Source: Streptomyces sp. CBMA291 (GTDB lineage: Bacteria; Actinomycetota; Actinomycetes; Streptomycetales; Streptomycetaceae). From it: DNA of 64,000 nucleotides. Each line of letters begins with the position of its first letter. Position 1 is the first letter of the stretch. Location of the stretch: positions 1-64,000 of the forward strand of contig NZ_MSJP01000034.1 of assembly GCF_014596525.1 (NCBI RefSeq). Direction: 5' to 3'. This document shows, piece by piece, positions 10,709 through 19,173 of this stretch. Both the position numbers and the translations under genes were made by a program. The notes below the pieces were generated by a model that ran no database searches, had not been told where the DNA came from, and saw only the letters and a list, made by a program, of their open reading frames with translations.

Positions 10709-11983
10709 ATGATCACGAGAAAACGGCTGGCGACCGGGGCCTGCGCGCTGCTCGCCGCCCTGAGCGTCGCGCTCCTGCCCACGGGCGCCGCCGCCGACGA
10801 GCCGGTGGCGAAGGAATCCCCCAAGGTCGAACTGGTCCTCGACGTCAGCGGCTCCATGCGGGCCAACGACATCGACGGCAAGTCCCGCATGGCGGCTGCC
10901 AAGCAGGCCTTCAACGAGGTCCTCGACGCGGTGCCCGAGGAGGTCCGGCTCGGCATCCGCACCCTGGGCGCGGACTATCCGGGGCAGGACCGCAAGCAGG
11001 GCTGCAAGGACACCCGGCAGCTGTACCCGGTGGGTCCGCTCGACCGGACCGAGGCCAAGACGGCCGTCGCCACCCTCGCCCCGACCGGCTGGACCCCCAT
11101 CGGCCCGGCGCTGCTCGGCGCGGCCAAGGACCTGGAGGGCGGTGACGCCACCCGCAGGATCGTGCTCATCACCGACGGCGAGGACACCTGCGCCCCGCTC
11201 GACCCCTGCCAGGTGGCACGGGAGATCGCGGCCAAGGGCATCCACCTCGTCATCGACACCCTGGGCCTGGTGCCCGACGCCAAGACGCGCGCCCAGCTGA
11301 CCTGCATCGCGGAGGCGACCGGAGGCACGTACACCTCCGTCCACCGCACCGAGGACCTGTCCCGCAGGGTGAAACAGCTGGTCGACCGGGCCGCCGACCC
11401 GGTGGTCACCCCGGTGGCCACCGACGGCGCCGGGCGCTGTGTGGACGCCCCGCAGCTCAAGCCCGGTCTGTACACCGACCGCGAGTCCTTCGGCCAGCAC
11501 CGCTGGTACCGGGTGGACCTGCTGCCCGGCCAGGAACTGCGCGCCTCCGTCAGCGTCTCCGCCGACCGCGCGGTGAACAACGACTACGGGGTGCTGCTGC
11601 GCGCCGTCACCCTGCACGGCCGGGAGATCGTCCGCGGCTCCGAGGCCGGGGACGGGCGCACCGACGTGATCTCGACGGGGCTGCGCTATCCGAAGCCGGA
11701 GCAGGACGACGGCCCCGGGGACGCCAAGCCGGCCGCCGAGACGGTCTGTCTCCAGGTCAGCAACTCGTTCTCCGCCCCCGCGTCGGTCAAGACCACGCCG
11801 GGCATGCCGATCGAGCTGACCGTGGACGTCGTCGACGGCCCCTCGACCGCCTCGGACGTGGCCTCGTTCGGCCTCGGGCGCGGCTGGTGGCTGCTGGGCA
11901 CGCTGGTCCTCGTCGGCTTCCTGGCCGGTCTGCTCTGGGGCTGGCTGTCCCGCTGGCGCTTCGCTGTCTGGAGGACCCACTGA
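10709..11983 (+). CDS. Exported von Willebrand factor A domain membrane protein
   Basis: A 424-residue protein with a Sec signal (1-29, ending GAAADE) and a vWA domain (about 40-225) with an intact MIDAS motif: DVSGSM at 45-50 and a later ITDGEDTC. A beta-rich region follows, and a single transmembrane helix near 392-414 (LLGTLVLVGFLAGLLWGWLS) anchors the C-terminus with a short basic tail inside. The metal-bound domain probably binds a partner protein outside the cell. Its stop overlaps the start of the next gene by one base, so the pair are probably partners. Confidence 0.85.
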   Translation: MITRKRLATGACALLAALSVALLPTGAAADEPVAKESPKVELVLDVSGSMRANDIDGKSRMAAAKQAFNEVLDAVPEEVRLGIRTLGADYPGQDRKQGCKDTRQLYPVGPLDRTEAKTAVATLAPTGWTPIGPALLGAAKDLEGGDATRRIVLITDGEDTCAPLDPCQVAREIAAKGIHLVIDTLGLVPDAKTRAQLTCIAEATGGTYTSVHRTEDLSRRVKQLVDRAADPVVTPVATDGAGRCVDAPQLKPGLYTDRESFGQHRWYRVDLLPGQELRASVSVSADRAVNNDYGVLLRAVTLHGREIVRGSEAGDGRTDVISTGLRYPKPEQDDGPGDAKPAAETVCLQVSNSFSAPASVKTTPGMPIELTVDVVDGPSTASDVASFGLGRGWWLLGTLVLVGFLAGLLWGWLSRWRFAVWRTH

Positions 11984-12804
11984 TGCGTACCGTACGCACA
12001 CTCGCCACGGCCGCGCTGCTCGGCGCGGCGCTGCTCGGCCCCGCCGCCCCCGCGGCCCTCGCCGACTCGCCGTCCCCCTCGGCCGACCCGAGCGCGGGCC
12101 CTTCGGAGGCGGGCACCACCTTCCGTACCGCCACCCGGTTCCTGCCGGGTCAGCAGGCGACCGCGCAGGCCTCCTCGGGTGACTACCTGTACTGGGTGTT
12201 CCCCGCCGACACCGGTCAGCGGCCGACGGTGAACGCCACCGTCACCCTGCCCGAAGCGGCCTTGCGGCACGGCCCCGCGACCTGGCGGATCGACGTGTAC
12301 GACGGGCTGCGGCGACGCCAGCCGTGCATGTACGGGGTCCAGTCCCGTACGGCGGCGAAGGACGCGGCGACGGTGGACCTCGCCTGTGTGCTGCGGCCGG
12401 TCCGCGCCTCGGCCGACGCCTGGGCGAACGACCCGCTGCCGGGCAGCTACTACGTGCGGCTGACCGTGGGCGCCGTCCCGGACGAGGACCTGGGCCAGCC
12501 GTTCACCGCCCGGGTCGGGGTGAGCACGCTCGACAAGGGCGGCGCCTACGCCACCGACGGCGCGCTCGGCGCGCCGCTGGTGCCGGGCGCCACCACCGCC
12601 GATCTGGCGGAGGCGGAGACCGAGGCGGGCCGCACCACGCCCGTGGAGGCGGCGGCTCCCGAGGACGGCTGGTCGTCCGGCTGGTGGTCCGACCGCTGGC
12701 TCTGGACCGGCGCGGGCGCCGTCCTCGCCGCGCTCGCCGGCATCGGCGGCTACGCGCTGACGCGGGGCGGCGGACGTCCCTCGCGGGTGCCCCCGGGCGT
12801 CTGA
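11983..12804 (+). CDS. Exported membrane-anchored partner of the vWA protein
   Basis: A 273-residue protein coupled to the vWA gene (TGATG overlap). It has a signal peptide (residues 1-26), a low-complexity Ser/Pro stretch, a beta-rich extracellular domain with paired cysteines (RQPCMYG, VDLACVL), and a C-terminal transmembrane helix (WTGAGAVLAALAGIGGYALT) with a basic tail. The extracellular domain resembles the region after the vWA domain of its neighbour, in the two conserved cysteines and the YWVFPAD/RWYRVDL strand. No function is established. Confidence 0.75.
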   Translation: MRTVRTLATAALLGAALLGPAAPAALADSPSPSADPSAGPSEAGTTFRTATRFLPGQQATAQASSGDYLYWVFPADTGQRPTVNATVTLPEAALRHGPATWRIDVYDGLRRRQPCMYGVQSRTAAKDAATVDLACVLRPVRASADAWANDPLPGSYYVRLTVGAVPDEDLGQPFTARVGVSTLDKGGAYATDGALGAPLVPGATTADLAEAETEAGRTTPVEAAAPEDGWSSGWWSDRWLWTGAGAVLAALAGIGGYALTRGGGRPSRVPPGV

Positions 12805-12826
12805 CCGGCCCTCCGGTCAAGCGAAC

Positions 12827-12856
12827 GGCCCCCGTCGCCTCGGTGCGACGGGGGCC
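12827..12856. terminator. Hairpin terminator
   Basis: A perfect 12-base stem, GGCCCCCGTCGC (12827-12838) with GCGACGGGGGCC (12845-12856), around a CTCGGT loop. It lies between the convergent vWA operon and ABC ATPase gene and probably ends both. Confidence 0.85.
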
Positions 12857-12889
12857 TTCGCGTACTCCGGGAGGGTGACGGACGCCTGG

Positions 12890-14017
12890 TCAGCCGGGTA
12901 CGGGCGAGGGGGTCTCCCGGGGGCCGGGCCGGGTGGTGCGGACGCTCCAGCGCCCGCCGTGCCGTTCGAGGGTGAGGGGCAGACCGAAGCAGGCGCCGAC
13001 CCGCTCACTGGTCAGCACCCGGTCGACGGGACCCTGGGCGAGGACCCGGCCGCCGCGCAGGAGCAGGGCGTGGGTGGTGCCGGAGGGCAGCTCCTCCAGA
13101 TGGTGGGTCACCAGGACGGTGGCGAGGCCGGGATGTCGGGCGCCGAGCGCGTCCAGGGCGTCGAGCAGCTGTTCACGGCCGGGCAGGTCGAGTCCGGTGG
13201 CCGGTTCGTCGAGCAGGAGCAGCCGGGGCTCGGGCATGAGCGCGCGGGCGATCAAAGCGCGGCCTCGCTCCCCCTGCGAGAGGGTCGGCCAGCGGGCGGC
13301 GGTCCGGCCGGCGAGTCCGAGGGTGCCGATCAGCTCCTCCGCCCGCTCCTGCTGTGCGGCGGTGGGCGTCCAGCGGGGCGGGCGCTCCACGGAGTTGGTG
13401 ACGCCCGTGAGGACGACGTCCCGGACGGTGAGGGCGGAGCGCAGCGGGTGCCGGGGGGTGACATGGCCGATGAGGGTCCGCAGTTCGCGCAGGTCCACCC
13501 GGCCGAGCCTGCGCCCGAGGACCTCGACCCGGCCCCGGGTGGGGTGGGTGAGGGCGCCGAGCAGGCCGAGGAGGGTGGTCTTCCCCGCGCCGTTGGCCCC
13601 GAGAAGCGCCCAGTGTTCCCCGGGGCGGACGGTGAGCGTGATGTCGTCGAGGAGGGTGTCACCCTCCCGGACGACGGCGACGGAGTCGGCCTGGAGGACG
13701 GGGGCGGGGACCGGGGCGTCGGCGGGGAGAGCGGAGGGATCGGGCTGCCCGGAGGGATCGGCCGGGTCGGACGGGGCGGCCGGGTCTGACGGAGTGGCCG
13801 GATCGGACTGCCCGGACGGGGTGGGTGGGGCTTCCGGGGCAGACGGGGCGGACTGCCCCGACCGGCCAAACGGGTCGGATCGCGGGTGAGGGGCCGTGAG
13901 TGCGGCTGACCGGGACGGGTCGGATCGCGGGTCGGATTCCAGGGGCTCGGAGGGTGCGCCGAGGTCCGGCCGGACGGGCGTTCCGGACGCCTTTCCCTCC
14001 CGTACGGTCCCGGTCAT
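12890..14017 (-). CDS. Stand-alone ABC transporter ATP-binding protein with disordered N-terminus
   Basis: A 375-residue protein. Residues 1-105 are a Ser/Asp/Pro-rich tail built from repeated SDPA/SDPS units. The ATPase domain follows with Walker A GANGAGKTT (about 140), signature LSQGERGR, Walker B LLLLDEP and the switch histidine in LVTHH. No permease gene is adjacent, so its partner or its role (transport, or a translation factor of the ModF/YlmA type) is unknown. The ATG at 14017 was chosen; a frame extends to 14137 but runs into the divergent promoter repeats. Gene and codon use match the neighbours. Confidence 0.75.
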   Translation of the reverse strand: MTGTVREGKASGTPVRPDLGAPSEPLESDPRSDPSRSAALTAPHPRSDPFGRSGQSAPSAPEAPPTPSGQSDPATPSDPAAPSDPADPSGQPDPSALPADAPVPAPVLQADSVAVVREGDTLLDDITLTVRPGEHWALLGANGAGKTTLLGLLGALTHPTRGRVEVLGRRLGRVDLRELRTLIGHVTPRHPLRSALTVRDVVLTGVTNSVERPPRWTPTAAQQERAEELIGTLGLAGRTAARWPTLSQGERGRALIARALMPEPRLLLLDEPATGLDLPGREQLLDALDALGARHPGLATVLVTHHLEELPSGTTHALLLRGGRVLAQGPVDRVLTSERVGACFGLPLTLERHGGRWSVRTTRPGPRETPSPVPG

Positions 14018-14110
14018 CGGGCCGGGGCCCGGTTCGCGGCGGCGGGGACGGCGGAGGCGGAGGGGCGCTGCGAATCGCTGATCATGGCCGGTACCGTAGC
14101 GACTTCTCAG

Positions 14111-14140
14111 CTCCTCAGACAAGTACTCCTCAGACAAGTT
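14111..14140. repeat. Tandem 15-bp repeat, candidate FadR-type operator
   Basis: CTCCTCAGACAAGTA is followed at once by CTCCTCAGACAAGTT: two units identical at 14 of 15 positions. They lie 56-85 bases upstream of the FadR-family regulator and about 95 bases upstream of the divergent ABC ATPase gene, well placed as a shared control site. Confidence 0.5.
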
Positions 14141-14195
14141 ACGGGCTAGATTCCCGGTACGTGTGTTCCCGTGTGTCCGCGATCCGGAGAATCAG

Positions 14196-14918
14196 GTGAC
14201 CCCCATGCCGCTCGGTGCCCTGCGCCCCAGTCCTCTCGTCGAACAGGCGGCCGAGCGGCTGCGTGAACAGATCGTCCGAGGCCACTGGCCCGTCGGCACC
14301 AAGCTGCCCGGGGAGACGACGCTCGCCGGGCAGTTGGGCGTGGGGCGCTCCACCGTCCGCGAGGCGCTGCGCGCGCTCGCGGGTGCGGGGCTCGTCCGGC
14401 CCCGGCAGGGCTCGGGCGTCTTCGTGATCGCCACCCGGCTCGCGGAGGACTGGCCCACCCGGCTGCGGGCGGCGGCGGTGACCGATGTCTACGAGGTGCG
14501 GACGCTGGTCGAGGTGGAGGCGGCCCGGCTCGCCGCGCTGCGCAGGACCGACGAGGACATCGCCGTGATGGAGGCGGCGCTCGCCGTCCGGCGGGCCGCC
14601 GGGGACGGGGACGACGACGCGGTGTTCGTGGACGCCGACATCGCCCTGCACACGGCGCTCGTGACGGCGGCGCGCAACCCGGTCCTGACCGATCTGTTCA
14701 CCCAGTTCCTGCCGGTCCTGCGCCAGGGGCTGATCAACCTCCTGGACCTCCTGGCGCTTCGCGCCACCGACCCGCACCACGGCGAGGCCTCCCACACCGC
14801 GCTCGTACGGGCCGTGACGGCGGGCGACGCGGAGGAGGCCGCCCGCCTGGCCAGAACGGAACTGGAGGCGACCCTGGCCCTGCTCCACTCCCCCGCCGCC
14901 CGGCCCCCGGCCGTCTGA
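14196..14918 (+). CDS. FadR/GntR-family transcriptional regulator
   Basis: A 240-residue regulator with an N-terminal winged helix (about 10-75; KLPGETTLAGQLGVGRSTVREALRAL) and a C-terminal all-helical FCD ligand domain (about 85-230, with the metal-type histidines in DADIALHTALV and HHGEASHTALV). FadR-type proteins usually repress catabolic or transport genes and are released by a carboxylic acid ligand. The GTG at 14196 was preferred to the ATG at 14205 because GGAGA lies 7 bases before it. Candidate targets are itself, the divergent ABC ATPase and the molybdenum hydroxylase genes downstream. Confidence 0.88.
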   Translation: MTPMPLGALRPSPLVEQAAERLREQIVRGHWPVGTKLPGETTLAGQLGVGRSTVREALRALAGAGLVRPRQGSGVFVIATRLAEDWPTRLRAAAVTDVYEVRTLVEVEAARLAALRRTDEDIAVMEAALAVRRAAGDGDDDAVFVDADIALHTALVTAARNPVLTDLFTQFLPVLRQGLINLLDLLALRATDPHHGEASHTALVRAVTAGDAEEAARLARTELEATLALLHSPAARPPAV

Positions 14919-15076
14919 CCGCCCAGGTCCGACCGGCCACCCGCCCGCCGCACGTCCTTCCGAACGCCCGGCCACCCGACCGCCCGGCCACCCGGCCACC
15001 CGACCGACTGATTGCCCGACCGCCTGCTCGCCTGACCGGGACCGTACGGGGGCCTTCTCGCGGTCCGTGCCGTCCG
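14919..15076. repeat. Degenerate CCGGCCACCCGACCG-type repeats
   Basis: The gap between two convergent genes holds at least five imperfect copies of a CCGGCCACCCGACCG-like unit. No hairpin terminator of the usual kind is seen. It is one of several degenerate short-repeat tracts in the window. Confidence 0.5.
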
Positions 15077-15556
15077 TCAGGTCATCCGGCGCGCGCCCTC
15101 CAGGACGGCCCGGCGGATGCGGTCGTAGGTGCCGCAGCGGCAGATGTTGCGGATGGTGTCGAGGTCGGCTTCGGTGATCTCCCGGCCGGCCTCGCGGGCG
15201 CGGCGGACCTCGGCGACCGCCGTCATGATCTGGCCCGGCTGGCAGTAGCCGCACTGGGCCACGTCGAGATCCAGCCAGGCTTCCTGCATCGGATGCAGCT
15301 CGCGCCCCACGGTGCCGGGAAGCCCCTCGATGGTGGTGACCTCGTCCTCGGGGGCAAGGTCCTGGACGGGGACGGCGCAGGGCGTGAACGCCTTGCCGTT
15401 GAGGTGGCTCGTACAGGCGCGGCAGACGCCGACCCCGCAGCCGTACTTGGGGCCGGTGACGCCGAGGACGTCCCTGAGGACCCACAGGAGCCGGACGTCC
15501 CCTTCGACGTCGGCGGTGACGGCCTTGCCGTTCAGGATGAAGGTGTGCTGCGGCAC
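15077..15556 (-). CDS. (2Fe-2S) small subunit of a molybdenum hydroxylase
   Basis: A 159-residue iron-sulfur subunit of the xanthine oxidase / isoquinoline 1-oxidoreductase family. The plant-type cluster ligands are C40, C45, C48 and C60; the second cluster uses C102, C105, C139 and C141 (CGYCQPG and CRCGT). It passes electrons from the molybdenum subunit encoded 16 bases upstream. The start is a GTG. There is no FAD subunit, so the enzyme is probably the two-subunit IorAB type that donates to an external acceptor such as cytochrome c. Confidence 0.92.
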   Translation of the reverse strand: MPQHTFILNGKAVTADVEGDVRLLWVLRDVLGVTGPKYGCGVGVCRACTSHLNGKAFTPCAVPVQDLAPEDEVTTIEGLPGTVGRELHPMQEAWLDLDVAQCGYCQPGQIMTAVAEVRRAREAGREITEADLDTIRNICRCGTYDRIRRAVLEGARRMT

Positions 15557-15572
15557 GGGGGGCTCCAGGTCT

Positions 15573-17975
15573 CTACAGGGCGCGGTCGCGGCCGTCGACG
15601 GGCGAGGCGGGGACGGGCGGGACGGTCGGCAGCGGAGTGAAGGCGAGCGGTTCCGTGTGGTTGACGGGGAAGACCTTCGGCATCGTGCCGGTGGCCCGCC
15701 CGTAGGCGCAGGCGACGGCGGCCATGGCCCCGGCGACCGCGAGTTCGCCCGCGCCGCCCGGCTTGTCGCCGCTCGGGGGCATGACGACGATCTCCAGTTC
15801 GGGCGGGGTGTTCCACTGCCGGGTGTAGAAGTACTGGTCCCAGCTGCCTTCGAGGAAGTGGCCGTCGCGCAGATGGAGGCCGGACGTCAGGGCGAGGGCG
15901 ATGCCGTCGGAGATGCCGCCCATCATCTGGGCTTCGAGTCCGCGCGGGTTGACGGCGAGTCCGACGTCGACGGCGCAGACCACCTTGGTGACGCGCGGCC
16001 CGGTGTACGCGCCGGGGATCGTGCGCCCGGTGGTTCGAGGACGGCAGTCGATCTCGGCGAGGACCGCGACGGCGGAGTGGTACTCGGTGTGGACGGCGAT
16101 GCCCTGGGCGGTGCCGTCCGGCATGCTCCGGCCCCACTCCGCCAGCTCGGCGACCTTGTCGAGGACCGCGCGGGCGCGGGGGTCCTTCATCAGGCGCCGC
16201 CGCAGCGCGTACCCGTCCTGTCCCGTCCTCCTCGCGAGTTCGTCCATGACGAGTTCCTGCGCGCAGCGCACGTTGGGCGAGTAGATGTTGCGCATCGAGC
16301 CGGTGTTGAAGCCCTTGTCGGTCTCGGCGAGGAGCTGGGTGGTGACGCCGAGGTGGTAGGGGCTGGTCTGGGTGAGCTGGAACATCGTCTCGGAGAAGGT
16401 GAGGTCGGCGACGGGGAGCCGGGCGGCCTCCGCCGTGAGGATCTCGCCGATGCCGTGCCCGAAGTCGGTGGCGATGCTGGTGTGGCGCTGCTCGTAGGTG
16501 AGGACCTCGCCGAGCGCGTACGTGGCCCGGACCCGTGAGGTGGACATCGGATGCGTACGGCCCTGGCGGAAGTCGTCGGTGCGGTGCCACATGAGTTTCA
16601 CCGGCTTGCCGAGGGCCCGGGAGATCTCGACCGCCTCGTGGGCGGCGTCGTGGAAGAGCTTGCGGCCGAAGGAGCCGCCACCCTCCGTGACATGGAGGCG
16701 CACGGCGGTCACGGGGAGGCCGAGCGTGAGGGCGATCTCCTCCTGGGCGACGAGCGGCGCCTTGAAGGAGCCCCAGATCTCCGCTGAGCCTTCCCGGACG
16801 TCGGCGATCGCGCAGTTGGTCTCCAGGGCGGCGTTGCTGGCGAAGTGGAAGGTGAAGCGCTCGTCGACGGCCTTGGTGAGCAGGGGCAGCGGCGGGATCA
16901 CGAGCGGGAGTTCGGCCCGGCGCAGCTTCTCCAGGACGGTGGCGTCGGAGGCGCCCTCGGCGGTGCCGGGACCCCAGTCGACCCGGAGGGCGCGCACGGC
17001 GTCGACGCACTGGCCGAAGGTACGGCCCCGGACGGCGACGCCCGTGGAGACGGCGACGACATCGGTGACGCCGGGCATGGCCCGGACCTCGGCGAGGTTG
17101 GCGACGGAGCGGACGGTGCCGTTGATGGTGGGCGGGCGGCAGACCATGGTGGGCAGGGCGTCCGGCACCTGGAGGTCCATGGCGAACTTCTTGCGGCCTG
17201 TGACCGCTTCGAGGGCGTCGATCCGGCGCTGTCCGGTGCCGACGACACGGAAGCGGGCGGGGTCCTTGAGGGTGACGGCGACGGCGGCGTCGGAGAGGAC
17301 GGCGGCCCGTACGGCGAGTTCGCCGTAGCCGAGGATCCGGCCCGCCGGGGAGAGCACCGTGCCCGCCTTGGTGGTGAGCGTCTCCACGGCCTCGCCGAGG
17401 ACGAGCGCGGCGGCGTGCAGCAGCCGCCCCCGGGCGACGGCGGCGGCGACCCGGAGGGGCGTGTACGTGGAGTACGTGGTGTTGGAGCCGCCGGTGAGCT
17501 GGTTGAAGAGCAGCTCGGGGCGGGCGTCGGCGAGGGTCACCTTCACCCGGTCGAGCGGCAGGTCGAGTTCCTCGGCGACGATCATGGCGCTGGAGGTGGT
17601 GACGCCCTGGCCGACCTCGGCGCGTGGCAGTGCGAAGTGGGCCGTGCCTTCGGCGTCGAGCCGGATGGTGAGGAGGCCGCTGGTGGGCAGGGCGGCGAGG
17701 GTCAGCAGCTCGTTCAGGTCGAGGAGTTCGGCCGGTCCCGGCAGCGAGGGGACGAGCCCCGGGGTGGCGGCGGCGGCTTCCCCGGGGGCGAGGACGTCCG
17801 CGCCGAGCCGGGCGGCGACGGTGAGGGTAGGGGCGGCGAGGACGTAGCCGAGGAAGCGGCGGCGGGCGATACCGGCGGTTCCGTCGTCGCCCGTGTCGCT
17901 CGCCCGGCCCGCGTCCGCCGCGGCCTCCGCGCCGCTGTCGGACCGGCCGTCACGCTCATGGTGCCGCCTCGCCAT
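15573..17975 (-). CDS. Molybdopterin-binding large subunit, IorB/aldehyde oxidase type, with Tat signal
   Basis: An 800-residue catalytic subunit. A Tat motif (ARRRFLGYVLAAP, about residues 37-49) shows export of the folded complex, as in membrane-associated IorB-type enzymes. Molybdopterin contacts include GGGSFGRKLFHDAAHEAVE and the C-terminal GGAGELAVAGAMAAVACAYG, which should carry the catalytic glutamate. The family hydroxylates N-heterocycles or oxidises aldehydes; substrate unknown. It precedes the iron-sulfur subunit with a 16-base gap. The start is uncertain: the ATG at 17975 has GAAGGG upstream, and an ATG at 18041 is also open. No XdhC-like maturation gene is adjacent. Confidence 0.88.
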   Translation of the reverse strand: MARRHHERDGRSDSGAEAAADAGRASDTGDDGTAGIARRRFLGYVLAAPTLTVAARLGADVLAPGEAAAATPGLVPSLPGPAELLDLNELLTLAALPTSGLLTIRLDAEGTAHFALPRAEVGQGVTTSSAMIVAEELDLPLDRVKVTLADARPELLFNQLTGGSNTTYSTYTPLRVAAAVARGRLLHAAALVLGEAVETLTTKAGTVLSPAGRILGYGELAVRAAVLSDAAVAVTLKDPARFRVVGTGQRRIDALEAVTGRKKFAMDLQVPDALPTMVCRPPTINGTVRSVANLAEVRAMPGVTDVVAVSTGVAVRGRTFGQCVDAVRALRVDWGPGTAEGASDATVLEKLRRAELPLVIPPLPLLTKAVDERFTFHFASNAALETNCAIADVREGSAEIWGSFKAPLVAQEEIALTLGLPVTAVRLHVTEGGGSFGRKLFHDAAHEAVEISRALGKPVKLMWHRTDDFRQGRTHPMSTSRVRATYALGEVLTYEQRHTSIATDFGHGIGEILTAEAARLPVADLTFSETMFQLTQTSPYHLGVTTQLLAETDKGFNTGSMRNIYSPNVRCAQELVMDELARRTGQDGYALRRRLMKDPRARAVLDKVAELAEWGRSMPDGTAQGIAVHTEYHSAVAVLAEIDCRPRTTGRTIPGAYTGPRVTKVVCAVDVGLAVNPRGLEAQMMGGISDGIALALTSGLHLRDGHFLEGSWDQYFYTRQWNTPPELEIVVMPPSGDKPGGAGELAVAGAMAAVACAYGRATGTMPKVFPVNHTEPLAFTPLPTVPPVPASPVDGRDRAL

Positions 17976-18086
17976 TCGGTGCGCCCTTCGTCGTGGACCG
18001 GCGCACGGGACCGCCGGAAGCTCCTCGGATGGGGTGATCATCGCTCATCTGGGCGGCTCCGAGGGCCCGTTCGACCGAGATTCTTG

Positions 18087-18440
18087 TCAGGGCTTCGTCA
18101 CACGAGGAGCGCGAGGCCGGAGCCGGGAGAGACGGGTGCGGGTGAGGCGGGTACGGGTGAGGCGGCCCGGTGCGCGGCATGGGCGGGACGGACGAGGGCG
18201 GGTGAGGGCCGTCCGGGCGAGGCGGGGCCGGGAGGCGCGGGGGCGGGTGAGCGCGGCCCGGGAGAGGCGTGGGCGCTGACCGCCGCCCGTGATCAGCGCG
18301 TTGACGGAGGCCATCGGGTCCCCGCCCGCCGACCGGGTGAGCAGCGCCGCGAGCACCACCGGCCCGAGGGCCACCACGAGGGCCGTGCCGGTGGCGGTGA
18401 CGTGCTGGAGCGGGCGGGAGCGCCGGGCTTCGGAGGTCAT
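18087..18440 (-). CDS. Small membrane protein with arginine-rich repeat tail
   Basis: A 117-residue open frame starting at an ATG with GGAG 7 bases upstream. Residues 1-15 are basic, then one transmembrane helix (ALVVALGPVVLAALLT). From about residue 50 to the end it is a repeat of TRPRxSR/LTRTRLSR-like units, extremely rich in arginine. The repeat is also visible in the DNA as degenerate GGGTGCGGGTGAGG units. The head looks like a real small membrane protein; the tail may be a repeat expansion read in frame. No homologue is recognised. Confidence 0.35.
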   Translation of the reverse strand: MTSEARRSRPLQHVTATGTALVVALGPVVLAALLTRSAGGDPMASVNALITGGGQRPRLSRAALTRPRASRPRLARTALTRPRPSRPCRAPGRLTRTRLTRTRLSRLRPRAPRVTKP

Positions 18441-18703
18441 GCCCCCACTCCAGCAGCGCGCGGCCCTCACCGTATCGGCCGAGGTACTCAGCGGGGCACG
18501 GCGGCGTACTCAGCCGCGGGCCCCGCCACGGACGCGCCGCCGCCTCATTCCGAACCGCCCCGCGCCGGACGCGGGTCCGCCCGACCCGGTCCGTCGGACG
18601 CGGCACGCCGGTCGGCGCGTCCGCTTGGCGGGGCGGGTGGGGTCGCGTGGGCGGGCGAACGTACCGTACGGGGACACAGTCCAGAACGAAGGAGACCGCC
18701 ACC

Positions 18704-19141
18704 ATGGCCGACTACCGGATCGAGACCGTTCGCACCGGGTACCGCAACTGGACCGCCCGCAACGACCGGGGCGCGGAGGTCCGGATGGCCGCCGCCGACG
18801 ACGCGGACGCCCAGCCCTCGTTCACCCCGGTCGAACTGCTGCTCGCCGCGATGGGCGGCTGCGGCGGGCTCGTCGTGGACCGGACGGCGAGGGCCGTGGA
18901 CCACGAGGACCTGCGGATCGTGGTGGAGGGCGTCTCCGGGCCCGAGGACGACGGCCGGGTGGGACGCATCCGGGTCAGCTACGAGTTCGACCTGCCGGAC
19001 GACAACCCCAAGGCGGCGGAGGTCTTCGCGCGCGGGGTGCGTCTGACGCACGAGCAGTTCTGCACGGTGAGCCGGACCGTGGAGCACGGCGCCCGCGTGG
19101 AGGCGATCCTGCCGGACGGCACGGTCGGCTTCGAGGGCTGA
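18704..19141 (+). CDS. OsmC-family peroxide-reducing protein
   Basis: A 145-residue OsmC/Ohr-like protein. The two redox cysteines are visible: one in MGGCGGLVVD (about residue 50) and one in EQFCTVSRTVEHG (about 122). These proteins reduce organic hydroperoxides with the cysteine pair, usually fed by a lipoyl protein. The sequence sits in the broader OsmC group (YhfA-like) rather than classical Ohr, so a different peroxide or sulfur substrate is possible. Start ATG at 18704 has AAGGAGA upstream. Confidence 0.85.
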   Translation: MADYRIETVRTGYRNWTARNDRGAEVRMAAADDADAQPSFTPVELLLAAMGGCGGLVVDRTARAVDHEDLRIVVEGVSGPEDDGRVGRIRVSYEFDLPDDNPKAAEVFARGVRLTHEQFCTVSRTVEHGARVEAILPDGTVGFEG

Positions 19142-19173
19142 GCCCGGCGGACTCCGGGGCGCGCGGGCCCGGT

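Noticed and set aside
16845..19046. A 733-codon open frame on the plus strand
   Set aside because: It is antisense to the molybdenum hydroxylase large subunit, glycine-rich, and has no recognisable domain.
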